The notes under the pieces are model-generated. The model ran no database searches. It saw nothing but the letters and a program-made list of their open reading frames with translations, and was not told the origin of the DNA. Shown here one piece after another: positions 1 to 5,299 of a stretch of 39,625 nucleotides of DNA. Within the stretch, counting starts at the first letter, position 1. Every line of letters begins with the position of its first letter. Source of the stretch: a virus. Both the position numbers and the translations under genes were made by a program. The stretch is taken from positions 1 to 39,625 of IMG/VR virus record IMGVR_UViG_3300035689_000037; one strand, written 5' to 3'.

Positions 1-155
1 CCATGAGTTGTATACATAGGTCCTTGTATCGTGGAGGGAGGGTAGATACTGTAGGACCCGGACTTCTTATGTATTACGGTAAATCCTAGTCTCTCTAGTT
101 CAGAGAATACTTTCTTTACTGCTTTGGATTGATGCTGCTTAGGCATCTTGTTCAT
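1..155 (-). CDS. Small phage protein, HicA-like fold possible (3' end outside window)
   Basis: Reading minus from ATG at 155 gives 51 codons with no stop before the window edge, starting MNKMPKQHQSKAVKKVF. A good Shine-Dalgarno (AAAGGAG) sits 2 nt before the ATG. The pattern helix, then GFTVIHKKSGSYSIYPP, resembles HicA-type small dsRNA-binding/mRNA-interferase folds (short helix, G-x-x-hydrophobic strand, KxSGS turn), but the usual catalytic His is not evident in what is visible. It follows the 56-aa gene at 221-391, so the two may be co-transcribed. Family call is tentative; the coding call is firmer. Confidence 0.55.
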   Translation of the reverse strand, partial: MNKMPKQHQSKAVKKVFSELERLGFTVIHKKSGSYSIYPPSTIQGPMYTTH

Positions 156-220
156 ACTCCTTTGTATGTCAGTGTTGATAGGTGTTCCTTCCTATGGATA
201 TATTATATCATAAGTATTTG

Positions 221-391
221 TTAGTTGCGGAATTTTGGAGAGTTTTTTGGGAGATTGAGTCTGTGTACTTTGTAACAGTAGTCTGGACTGATTTCCTCGA
301 GATGACGAATGTCATAATTGGCTCCATATTGTGAGTGATATGGGCCATAGACATGAACATTGTCTGAGTCTCTCTGGACGATCACATACAT
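221..391 (-). CDS. Hypothetical 56-aa protein
   Basis: Complete ORF from ATG at 391 to TAA at 221, beginning MYVIVQRDSDNVHVYGPYHS and rich in Tyr, His and Asn. GCGAGGCG lies about 8 nt upstream as a possible ribosome site. It is one of a string of short minus-strand genes. The sequence after the gene holds an AT-rich segment with a TATAAT-like hexamer on the minus strand (about 200-207) that could drive the next gene. No family recognised; judged coding from its uninterrupted frame, its ordinary composition and its position. Confidence 0.55.
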   Translation of the reverse strand: MYVIVQRDSDNVHVYGPYHSQYGANYDIRHLEEISPDYCYKVHRLNLPKNSPKFRN

Positions 392-418
392 TGTATTTGC
401 GCCTCGCAGCTAAAAGAC

Positions 419-436
419 TATTTTAAATAAAAAGTC
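419..436 (-). repeat. AT-rich intergenic repeat, copy 1
   Basis: On the minus strand this reads close to TTTTTATTTAAAATAG followed by TCTTTT. A near copy lies at 542-559 and related copies near 1081, 3084, 3978, 4050 and 4874, always in gaps between minus-strand genes. The plus strand reads CTATTTTAAATAAAAAG. Confidence 0.55.
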
Positions 437-447
437 TTAATAGAATC

Positions 448-468
448 ATACTAACTATACGTTAGTAT
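448..468. promoter_or_regulatory. Perfect inverted repeat, operator-like
   Basis: ATACTAAC-TATAC-GTTAGTAT is a perfect 8-bp inverted repeat with a 5-nt spacer, upstream of the gene starting at 391. A second short palindrome (CTGCGA GAA TCGCAG, 478-492) lies beside it. The symmetry and position fit a repressor or activator site, but an RNA hairpin is also possible. Confidence 0.4.
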
Positions 469-502
469 ATCATACTGCTGCGAGAATCGCAGACCTAATC
501 AG

Positions 503-539
503 TTCTGGGACCCCCCCGCTTCGCGGGTCCCCCCCAGAA
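503..539. other. GC-rich stem-loop in an intergenic gap
   Basis: Outer arms TTCTGGG (503-509) and CCCAGAA (533-539) enclose an inner CCCGC-TTC-GCGGG hairpin. It lies between the terminator of the 599-886 gene and the palindrome at 448-468. No T-run follows, so it is not a standard terminator; it may be a leader structure or a transcript-end protector. Confidence 0.5.
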
Positions 540-541
540 GA

Positions 542-559
542 CTATCTTAAATAAAGAAT
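542..559 (-). repeat. AT-rich intergenic repeat, copy 2
   Basis: Minus strand ATTCTTTATTTAAGATAG followed by TCTTCT, closely matching copy 1 at 419-436. It partly overlaps the tail of the adjacent terminator. Confidence 0.55.
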
Positions 560-594
560 ACCTAGTAGCCATAGGTTATATGACTACTAGGTAT
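558..594 (-). terminator. Intrinsic terminator after the 599-886 gene
   Basis: Eleven-bp perfect stem ATACCTAGTAG (558-568) with CTACTAGGTAT (584-594), followed on the minus strand by a T-rich tail. It lies 4 nt after the stop codon. Confidence 0.7.
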
Positions 595-598
595 TTTA

Positions 599-886
599 TT
601 AGATGTTATTAGGGTGATTATCCCAGTTAACTGGTACGCCATTTTCATTCAGTTCAATTTGTTCTGGCGGGAACATTTTCTTCCAGCATTCGGGATGAAT
701 GCCAGTCATGATTTGTTCGCGCTGTTCACTATTGAGTGAAGGAAAGGCGTTTTGAATAAGAGCACCTTCATCTAACTTTTTGATGCCGGCGAAGTAGATG
801 TCCGAAGAGATCTGTAGTTCGCCTGTTTTACCACACTGCCAACACCTGGGAGTATTGATAGTGGCCATTCTGATTTCAGTTGTCAT
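599..886 (-). CDS. Conserved actinophage-type Cys-rich protein (95 aa)
   Basis: The start is ATG at 886 (MTTEIRMATINTPRCWQC); AGGAGG lies 9 nt upstream, and an upstream in-frame TTG is rejected because it would start inside that site. A CxxC pair near the N-terminus (RCWQCGKTG) and a C-terminal GIHPECW suggest a single zinc site formed by C-x2-C plus H/C. The PSLNSEQREQIMTGIHPECW pattern is one I associate with small actinophage proteins of unknown role. It overlaps the upstream gene in a TAATG junction, so the pair is probably translationally coupled, and it ends in a terminator. Confidence 0.8.
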   Translation of the reverse strand: MTTEIRMATINTPRCWQCGKTGELQISSDIYFAGIKKLDEGALIQNAFPSLNSEQREQIMTGIHPECWKKMFPPEQIELNENGVPVNWDNHPNNI

Positions 887-1050
887 TACTTCCAACCTCC
901 TGTACGAGAGTCGTAGTTCCTGAAAGATGAGCCTTCATCTGGCGAGTGTGTGAAGCAATACGGTTCATCATGATATAGGATCATGCTATCGCAGCTTTCT
1001 TGTTCGCATTGATGACGACAGTTTTCATTTTCACAAAGGTGAAATTCCAT
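886..1050 (-). CDS. Cys/His-rich small protein (54 aa)
   Basis: ORF from ATG at 1050 to TAA at 886-888, preceded by AGAAAGGAAAC. It begins MEFHLCENENCRHQCEQESC and holds five Cys and five His in 54 residues (C-x4-C-x3-C-x4-C, later YCFTHSP), a likely zinc-binding miniprotein. Its stop overlaps the start of the next gene (TAATG), indicating coupled translation. No family recognised. Confidence 0.7.
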   Translation of the reverse strand: MEFHLCENENCRHQCEQESCDSMILYHDEPYCFTHSPDEGSSFRNYDSRTGGWK

Positions 1051-1080
1051 TGTTGTAGTTTCCTTTCTGTTTTGTATGTA

Positions 1081-1380
1081 CTAAAAATAAAAGCAATAAG
1101 CTTTCCCGCAGGCTACTGCTGTCACAGTAGACATTACACATGACAGTGTGTAACATCAATCCACGGTTCCACGTTCATAGGTGTCCCTGATTTATTGTGT
1201 TACCTGCAGTACTCGGCGGAGCTTGAAGGAATCGAACCTTCCTGAAATGGCGTTGCACGAAGACATGATGTCCATAATATACAATGTAATCTAAAGATTA
1301 GACCATTGCATTATGCGTTAAACCAGATACTTGTAACCATTAGCCCCAAGGGGTGTCCGTTTTTGGTGAGAACGGACAAA
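1081..1380 (-). ncRNA. Candidate structured non-coding RNA with kissing hairpins and a T-loop hairpin
   Basis: There is no ORF across about 300 nt but a chain of strong hairpins. Hairpin CTACTG/CAGTAG (1113-1130) has loop CTGTCA; hairpin TTACACA/TGTGTAA (1134-1153) has loop TGACAG, and these 6-nt loops are perfectly complementary. GAAGG-TTCGATT-CCTTC (minus strand, about 1224-1240) looks like a tRNA T-arm. An extended hairpin spans 1273-1315 (CATAAT/ATTATG, CAATG/CATTG, TAATC/GATTA). GTCCGTT/AACGGAC (1355-1377) is adjacent to the upstream gene's stop. A weak AAAGC/GCTTT stem with a T-rich tail near 1085-1105 could end a minus transcript. A normal tRNA cannot be drawn. Confidence 0.5.
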
Positions 1381-1396
1381 CTCATCTAACTGGGGG

Positions 1397-2500
1397 TCAG
1401 AGCTTGAAATCTTCGTCAGTCAACGATTGAGCCAAGTTAGAGAATACTGGCTTGTTTTCGTTTGATGATTCTGAGCGATTAGTCCAGAAGTTTGCCTTGA
1501 TCTCTTCACCATCAGTTCCAAGAACGGTCAACTTACCGCAAGGAACATAGGTGGGATCATACACAGCCTTTTGATCTACAGTCCATTCGCCAGTGGATTC
1601 ACTACGAGTCCAACGAAGACGTGCACCACCCAGATTGCCTGCAAAAGAATTTGCCTGCTTCTGAATATGAGTTGCTTCGGTCTTTAACTGCTTGGCCATT
1701 TCCTGTAGATTTGCCGGATTTTGTGCAGACAAATTTTCAATCTCAGAAAGCTTGATACTACGAAGTTTACGCAGCTTCATGATACGAGTAAAGTTACGCC
1801 AAATGGCATCTGCTAGATCAATGAAGCCTGCTTCAGCTTGTCCATTTGTACTACGGAACATATCAGACTGATTGGGATCGGTAGTACCAATCTCAAATTC
1901 AGTTACAGGAATGTCTCGGAGCACATATGCACGCTGAATACGGTTTCTTTGTTCAGGATTGACACGCTTAGTGTCATCTGCCATAACAAGACCACGTTCG
2001 TTTAGCTTAAGAATAAATTCTTCGTATGCAGCTGCTGAGGCGCCCATCTGTTGGAAGAAGATTTGCATGTCATCCAACAAAGGCATCTTAAGGTCTTCTG
2101 TCAAAGTTTTGATAAAACTTGTACGATCAGCATCCTTGTATCCAGCTGCCTGCTTAGCAAGTTCAAACATGAAGTCTACTATGTTGATGTTTTGTCCATT
2201 GACCACAAGATCAAGATTGAAATTGACGTCTTTCATAATGCCAGTTACAATCATGTAGGTGTGACCATCTGCACGTGTTTGCTCAATAAGAGACAAACGA
2301 GTCAACTTTGCATTGCTTACGGTAAGGAGACCTGGAAATGGTCGTCCGTTAATGCTGACGGGATACTTGGTGGTCTTTCCAATCTTAATTGGAGTAGTGG
2401 AAAGAGATCCACCTTCAAAGATTTCAGGATTAGAAATGATTTCACCAAGATCGGAGAAATCTCCAATTCCTAGTTCAGCAAAGTTAATATTTGTATTCAT
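1397..2500 (-). CDS. Hypothetical 367-aa phage protein
   Basis: Single long ORF starting at ATG 2500 (MNTNINFAELGIGDF) with a weak AGAAAG upstream. A hydrophilic, helix-rich middle section (about residues 230-290, KLRKLRSIKLSEIENL) and a C-terminal part with WTNRSESSNENKP precede the ending SLTDEDFKL. The short acidic patch near the end recalls, but does not match, SSB-like tails of other proteins in this module. It is followed by the structured-RNA candidate at 1081-1380 and preceded by the CCCTTC repeat at 2561. Function not recognised. Confidence 0.8.
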   Translation of the reverse strand: MNTNINFAELGIGDFSDLGEIISNPEIFEGGSLSTTPIKIGKTTKYPVSINGRPFPGLLTVSNAKLTRLSLIEQTRADGHTYMIVTGIMKDVNFNLDLVVNGQNINIVDFMFELAKQAAGYKDADRTSFIKTLTEDLKMPLLDDMQIFFQQMGASAAAYEEFILKLNERGLVMADDTKRVNPEQRNRIQRAYVLRDIPVTEFEIGTTDPNQSDMFRSTNGQAEAGFIDLADAIWRNFTRIMKLRKLRSIKLSEIENLSAQNPANLQEMAKQLKTEATHIQKQANSFAGNLGGARLRWTRSESTGEWTVDQKAVYDPTYVPCGKLTVLGTDGEEIKANFWTNRSESSNENKPVFSNLAQSLTDEDFKL

Positions 2501-2560
2501 AATGATAAGTGTACTTTCTGTGTGTAGTTTACTGTTGTGTAATAAGGATGATTGATATCA

Positions 2561-2576
2561 CCCTTCTTTTTGGAAG
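2561..2576 (-). repeat. CCCTTCTTTTT intergenic repeat
   Basis: CCCTTCTTTTTGGAAG here; related copies occur at 3061, 3650, 4009 and four times in 4707-4799. On the minus strand it reads AAAAAGAAGGG and lies 60 nt upstream of the start at 2500. Some copies form a CCTTCT-TTTT-AGAAGG hairpin. Confidence 0.6.
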
Positions 2577-2642
2577 TAGACAAAGGTCTAGATCTTTTCT
2601 TAAAAAATTTTTTAGAATAAAAATAGACATTTGCTATCAGGG

Positions 2643-2680
2643 TTAGTGAAGTGGCTACCTTGCGATAACCACTTCACTAA
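2643..2680 (-). terminator. Stem-loop after the 2694-2843 gene
   Basis: Twelve-bp perfect stem TTAGTGAAGTGG (2643-2654) with CCACTTCACTAA (2669-2680), 14 nt after the stop codon. The downstream T-run is poor close to the stem, so termination efficiency is uncertain. Confidence 0.55.
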
Positions 2681-2693
2681 TGACTTGATTGGA

Positions 2694-2843
2694 TTACTCT
2701 GAGTCGTTTGTAGCTGCAGAACGATAACCTTCAGCCAGTTCGTTCTTCAACGTACTGAGTTTCCGTTTTGTTGCTTTGGGTGCTGCCTTGGATCCGGTCA
2801 CGACCTTACCTGCAATTTTACCCATTTTGCTTGAAATACTCAT
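2694..2843 (-). CDS. Small basic protein (49 aa)
   Basis: ORF from ATG 2843 to TAA 2694, beginning MSISSKMGKIAGKVVTGSKA, with many Lys/Arg and no acidic patch until its end. Its start overlaps the stop of the upstream gene by ATGA, which supports translation by coupling even without a strong ribosome site of its own. No family recognised; basic charge would suit nucleic-acid or membrane contact. Confidence 0.65.
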   Translation of the reverse strand: MSISSKMGKIAGKVVTGSKAAPKATKRKLSTLKNELAEGYRSAATNDSE

Positions 2844-3034
2844 GATGCTACCTTTTCTTTCTTTTCATAGTGGTTCAATATTTTCAGAAATTCTGGAGAA
2901 TGATTGAACAATGGTTTGTTGTTTTCTGCGCGCAACTCTTTAACTGCTTTTGCACCACCGGTAATTGCGCCGGCGATAGCACAGCATACAAGAATCGCTG
3001 CGTAGATCTTTATTAAATTTTTAATTAACTGCAT
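2840..3034 (-). CDS. Small single-pass membrane protein (64 aa)
   Basis: ATG at 3034 is preceded by AGAAAGGAACCC. Residues about 9-28 (IYAAILVCCAIAGAITGGAK) form a hydrophobic segment with a Gly/Ala-rich face, followed by a charged cytoplasmic-looking tail ending HYEKKEKVAS. It is coupled to the 49-aa gene by an ATGA overlap. Function unknown; small membrane proteins of this size in phages range from holin accessories to superinfection factors, and nothing here decides between them. Confidence 0.7.
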   Translation of the reverse strand: MQLIKNLIKIYAAILVCCAIAGAITGGAKAVKELRAENNKPLFNHSPEFLKILNHYEKKEKVAS

Positions 3035-3060
3035 AAGGGTTCCTTTCTGTTGGTATTACA

Positions 3061-3079
3061 CCCCTTCTTTTTAGAAGGG
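3061..3079 (-). repeat. CCCTTCTTTTTAGAAGG intergenic repeat (hairpin form)
   Basis: Reads CCCCTTCTTTTTAGAAGGG, able to fold as CCTTCT-TTTT-AGAAGG, and lies 27 nt upstream of the start at 3034. It marks one edge of the structured region 3110-3650; another copy marks the other edge at 3650. Confidence 0.6.
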
Positions 3080-3109
3080 ACAATTATAAAGAAAAAAGAA
3101 TTTTTTAGA

Positions 3110-3650
3110 AGACTATGATCTCTCCCGGGGAGCACTCTTGCGAAAAGGAGGGTAAAAACGCAAGGTGCTCAACCCGGGGGGGAGAACTTTAGAATAGCCC
3201 AGTTGATAGTGTTTACTATCTCCGACATCCTTCGGGGACTGGGTGCTCCCGGTACTCAAGTATAACTGCTTGAGATTATTTTCAGTATATACTGGCTGAT
3301 CAGGCCGAACAATATGTTCTTTGGACATCCGTATACAAGAGCCCTCTAGTTATATCTATGCCGATGTAGTCCTGAACTAGAACTGACTACACCTGTTTCC
3401 CTGTATTACGGTACCAATATGGTTACCGCAGCAGGTTCCTCCTGCATCGGAGTTCTTATATTATGACGGGATCTGCAATCATAATATAATATTCCATATA
3501 AGATTATCCAGATCTTATATCCTTATTCCGATTTATAATCGGGCCGGACGTACACTGGTATGTACGCGGAAACTCAGTTATCTCCCCAGTGTTATCTGGG
3601 GAACGCACTAGGCTTAAAACGGTTTATACTCCCCTAGTGGAGTTCACACA
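3110..3650 (-). ncRNA. Candidate large ornate structured RNA (about 540 nt)
   Basis: Gene-free stretch packed with perfect inverted repeats. Examples: a long hairpin 3121-3185 (CTCCC, GAGCAC, CTTGCG paired with matching arms); a three-way junction with closing stem CCCAGT/ACTGGG (3198-3203/3238-3243) holding GATAGT/ACTATC and CCGA/TCGG; CTCAAG/CTTGAG (3255-3274); GAACA/TGTTC (3307-3319); TGTAGTC/GACTACA (3365-3391); CGGTA/TACCG (3409-3428); TATATTATGA/TCATAATATA (3457-3488); ATATAAGAT/ATCTTATAT (3496-3520); CCGATT/AATCGG (3528-3542); CGTACA/TGTACG (3549-3566); TCCCCAG/CTGGGGA (3583-3602); CACTAGG/CCTAGTG (3606-3639). Loop ATAACTG (3262-3268) complements CAGTTAT at 3575-3581. Minus strand assumed from the neighbours. 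Size and phage context recall the ROOL and GOLLD RNA classes. Confidence 0.6.
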
Positions 3651-3662
3651 CCCTTCTTTTTA
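3650..3662 (-). repeat. CCCTTCTTTTTA intergenic repeat overlapping a stop codon
   Basis: The copy runs into the TAA stop (3660-3662) of the 3660-3956 gene, so on the minus strand AAAAAGAAGGG directly follows that gene and precedes the structured RNA candidate. Confidence 0.5.
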
Positions 3663-3956
3663 GGCGATACGTGCAATAGTGGTTTGCTTGTGTCGCCGTG
3701 ATAAGAAGTCTTTTTTGCATGTTCTTACTGCATGTTGCTTTTTATCGAAATGATCTTGTGACTTTTGACCATACTCATCAATAAAAAACCAATGCTTTGA
3801 ACCATTATATCTACAACTAATGACATATCCAACCTCTTGCTTTGCAACAAGGATCTTTTTACCATGAGTTAAGCGATAACGAGCTGTTTGATATAGATAT
3901 GCGCCGGCAAAAGTAAAACAAATGCCCAAAAGCATACCATTAATTAACATCACCAT
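3660..3956 (-). CDS. Membrane-anchored small basic protein (98 aa)
   Basis: ATG at 3956 (MVMLINGMLLGICFTFAGAY) follows AGAAAGGAAATAAG. Residues about 3-25 form one transmembrane segment; the remaining part is basic (RYRLTHGKKILVAKQ, CKKDFLSRRHKQ) and so would face the cytoplasm under the positive-inside rule. The middle, GYVISCRYNGSKHWFFIDEYG, looks like a short beta unit. No family recognised. The gene lies directly upstream of the structured RNA candidate on the minus strand, with no clear terminator between them. Confidence 0.7.
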   Translation of the reverse strand: MVMLINGMLLGICFTFAGAYLYQTARYRLTHGKKILVAKQEVGYVISCRYNGSKHWFFIDEYGQKSQDHFDKKQHAVRTCKKDFLSRRHKQTTIARIA

Positions 3957-3977
3957 GACTTATTTCCTTTCTGGTAT

Positions 3978-3996
3978 CTATAAGTAAAAAATAAAG
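3978..3996 (-). repeat. AT-rich intergenic repeat, divergent copy
   Basis: Plus strand CTATAAGTAAAAAATAAAG, related to the copies at 4050 and 4874. It lies in the leader of the 3660-3956 gene, about 20 nt before its start. Confidence 0.45.
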
Positions 3997-4008
3997 AGAG
4001 ATGATAAT

Positions 4009-4021
4009 CCCCCTTCTTTTT
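4009..4021 (-). repeat. CCCTTCTTTTTT intergenic repeat
   Basis: A copy of the CCCTTC element 53 nt upstream of the start at 3956, without the second arm of the hairpin. Confidence 0.5.
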
Positions 4022-4049
4022 TGTATGTGCTCAAAGATTAAAGAGAGCT

Positions 4050-4067
4050 CTATAAATAAAAAAGAAT
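4050..4067 (-). repeat. AT-rich intergenic repeat (CTATAAATAAAAAAGAAT)
   Basis: Near-identical to 4874-4892. The plus strand contains TATAAATA, the T4-type late promoter core, but no plus-strand gene follows. On the minus strand it gives a T-run about 20 nt past the terminator hairpin at 4086-4119. Confidence 0.55.
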
Positions 4068-4085
4068 CTTTTTATAAGAAACTTA

Positions 4086-4119
4086 GGCTGGGTACCACGA
4101 TTTCTCGTAGTACCCAACC
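4086..4119 (-). terminator. Terminator of the 4148-4648 gene
   Basis: Fifteen-bp stem (GGCTGGGTACCACGA with TCGTAGTACCCAACC, G-U pairs allowed) closed by a GAAA tetraloop on the minus strand. The T-rich run comes only after a further 15-20 nt. Confidence 0.65.
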
Positions 4120-4147
4120 TTCGTTCCTTGACCGCTGACTCTGAGGA

Positions 4148-4648
4148 TCAGAAATCCTCGAAGTCGTCACCGTCCTCGTCGTCGTCACCGATGATGGTCG
4201 GCTCGAACTCGCTGAGCGTGGTTGCCACGTTTGCACGGATGCTACCGCGCTTGGTGAACACCAACTGCTTCAACCATTCGGACAAGTTCTCATCCGTGAT
4301 GGTGATCGAGTCCGCCAACTTGCCAGCGTTTGCGCCCGACTTGATGGCTTCTGTCTTAACCATCTTCAGGTCCATCTCCCACTCGCAGTTGTTCGTGGCC
4401 TTCTTCGTGAAGTCGACCTGCTTCTCCATCTGACCCGTGATCTTGTTGAGCTTGAGTACGGGCTTGCCGTTCTCGTCGGTCAACACCTTTCCGAGCCAGA
4501 TGGCGATCTTCTCGCGGACTCCGTTAGGAGCATTGAAGAAGAGTGGACGACTCCATTCTGCACCATCCTTGCGGTTCAACACGATCTTGCTTTCTCCCGC
4601 GTTGACCCACACGCTGATGGTCTTGTTGGACTTGGTATTTTGTGCCAT
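4148..4648 (-). CDS. SSB-tail-like protein, paralogue of the 9176-9631 gene (166 aa)
   Basis: ATG at 4648 lies 7 nt after AAGGAGG. The N-terminal half (SVWVNAGESKIVLN, FFNAPNGVREKIAIWLGKV, DENGKPV) matches in order the protein at 9176-9631 (VFINAGENRVMLN, WFDVPNGAREFVVDALQK, NDKGQQV), so the two are paralogues. The C-terminus is a low-complexity acidic tail, GDDDEDGDDFEDF, ending in Phe, as in bacterial SSB tips (DDDIPF) and in T7 gp2.5-type proteins, where the tail recruits partner proteins. A role as single-stranded nucleic-acid-binding or recruiting protein is inferred only from tail and length. Confidence 0.75.
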   Translation of the reverse strand: MAQNTKSNKTISVWVNAGESKIVLNRKDGAEWSRPLFFNAPNGVREKIAIWLGKVLTDENGKPVLKLNKITGQMEKQVDFTKKATNNCEWEMDLKMVKTEAIKSGANAGKLADSITITDENLSEWLKQLVFTKRGSIRANVATTLSEFEPTIIGDDDEDGDDFEDF

Positions 4649-4706
4649 TTCGTTTCCTCCTTGATGGCAAACCTGTGTACGAGCAGGTATCTCGTTGGGA
4701 AACTCT

Positions 4707-4799
4707 CCCTTCTTTTTAGAAGGAAGTTAGTCCCTTCTTTTTAGAATGAAGAGAATCCCTTCTTTTTAGAAGGAAGTTAATCCCTTCTTTTTAGAATGA
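4707..4799 (-). repeat. Tandem duplication of CCCTTC hairpin elements (period 50 bp)
   Basis: Four CCCTTCTTTTTAGAA elements in two 50-bp units (4707-4756 and 4757-4799). In each unit the first element has a full hairpin arm (AGAAGG) and the second a broken one (AGAATGA). They sit in the long leader of the 4148-4648 gene, 60-150 nt upstream of its start. Confidence 0.75.
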
Positions 4800-4840
4800 G
4801 TGACTTTCACTACATTCTTTTCGCTAGAGGTGTATTCACA

Positions 4841-4853
4841 CCCCCCGAAGGGG
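4841..4853. other. CCCC-UUCG-GGGG hairpin in the same leader region
   Basis: On the minus strand CCCC TTCG GGGG forms a short stem with a stable UUCG tetraloop. Together with the repeats at 4707-4799 and the AT element at 4874 it fills the 316-nt gap between the genes at 4648 and 4965; I see no ORF there. Confidence 0.5.
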
Positions 4854-4873
4854 TTTAGAATGCGCCTAGCCAG

Positions 4874-4892
4874 CTATAAATAAAAAAAGACT
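4874..4892 (-). repeat. AT-rich intergenic repeat (CTATAAATAAAAAAAGAC)
   Basis: Near-identical to 4050-4067, including the TCTTATA that precedes both on the minus strand (4901-4907 here). It lies 17 nt past the terminator at 4909-4960, the same arrangement as the 4050 copy. Confidence 0.55.
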
Positions 4893-4908
4893 AATATACT
4901 ATAAGAAA

Positions 4909-4960
4909 AAGAGAAGGTCATCATCCATGTTGTCAATATGAATGATGACCTTACTCTCTT
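4909..4960 (-). terminator. Terminator of the 4965-5192 gene
   Basis: Long stem formed by AAGAGAAGGTCATCAT (4909 on) with ATGATGACCTTACTCTCTT (to 4960), followed on the minus strand by CTCTTTTTC. It begins 5 nt after the stop codon. Confidence 0.75.
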
Positions 4961-4964
4961 AGCT

Positions 4965-5192
4965 TCAGAACAACTTTGGCTGCGATGCCTTGAGGTCTTC
5001 TCGCTCTTTCTTCACTTTCTTGGCTTTCTGGATTGCGTTCCTCCGAAGCTCACACTTTGAGCAGATGAATGTCTGTCCTCTTCCCGGAATGTTTCCCAGG
5101 TAAGTCATTTCACCCGCCCAGTGAAATTCTCCACAGTAGTCGCAATCTCGGTTGTCCAAGTTGTACTTTCTGAATTTGTTTTTCTTAGGCAT
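4965..5192 (-). CDS. Zinc-finger-like basic protein (75 aa)
   Basis: ATG at 5192 follows AAGGAGGGCATT. Two CxxC pairs (CDYCGEFHW near residue 17, CSKCELRRN near residue 44) about 27 residues apart make a classical zinc-ribbon spacing; the C-terminal third is Lys-rich (KAKKVKKERED). This fits a nucleic-acid or RNA-polymerase-binding miniprotein. The leader carries the type I hairpin (5201-5230). It is the last member of the leader-bearing series on this side. Confidence 0.8.
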   Translation of the reverse strand: MPKKNKFRKYNLDNRDCDYCGEFHWAGEMTYLGNIPGRGQTFICSKCELRRNAIQKAKKVKKEREDLKASQPKLF

Positions 5193-5200
5193 AATGCCCT

Positions 5201-5230
5201 CCTTACCGTTGGCCCCGATGGCCTAGGCGA
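5201..5230 (-). promoter_or_regulatory. Type I leader hairpin of the 4965-5192 gene
   Basis: Minus strand: GCC-TA-GGCC-ATCG-GGGCC-AAC-GGT, then AAGGAGG. The inner stem is GGCC/GGCC and the outer GCC/GGT. It touches the ribosome site on one side and the terminator T-run on the other. Confidence 0.7.
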
Positions 5231-5239
5231 AAAAGGGAA

Positions 5240-5272
5240 GTCCCCTACCCACGTACTGAACGTAGGAGGGGA
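5240..5272 (-). terminator. Terminator of the 5300-5719 gene
   Basis: GTCCCC...GGGGAC stem with an inner CCTAC/GTAGG-type arm, followed on the minus strand by TTCCCTTTTT. Confidence 0.8.
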
Positions 5273-5299
5273 CAAAACCCTTTTGTGTTGCTTTTGTGA

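Noticed and set aside
1205-1330. tRNA gene on the minus strand
   Set aside because: A perfect T-arm (GAAGG-TTCGATT-CCTTC) is present, but no matching 5' acceptor strand, no standard D or anticodon arm, and no CCA; treated as a T-loop hairpin in a structured RNA.
1959-2555. Several plus-strand open frames opposite the 367-aa gene
   Set aside because: They mirror the minus-strand gene, lack ribosome sites and have no protein-like features.
3113-3328. 71-aa open frame on the minus strand
   Set aside because: It overlaps the hairpin-dense region, has no ribosome site, and its codons coincide with long inverted repeats; more likely a by-product of the RNA structure.
4707-4799. CRISPR-like array
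   Set aside because: The repeats are short hairpins in a 50-bp duplicated unit with near-identical 'spacers', and no cas gene is present.
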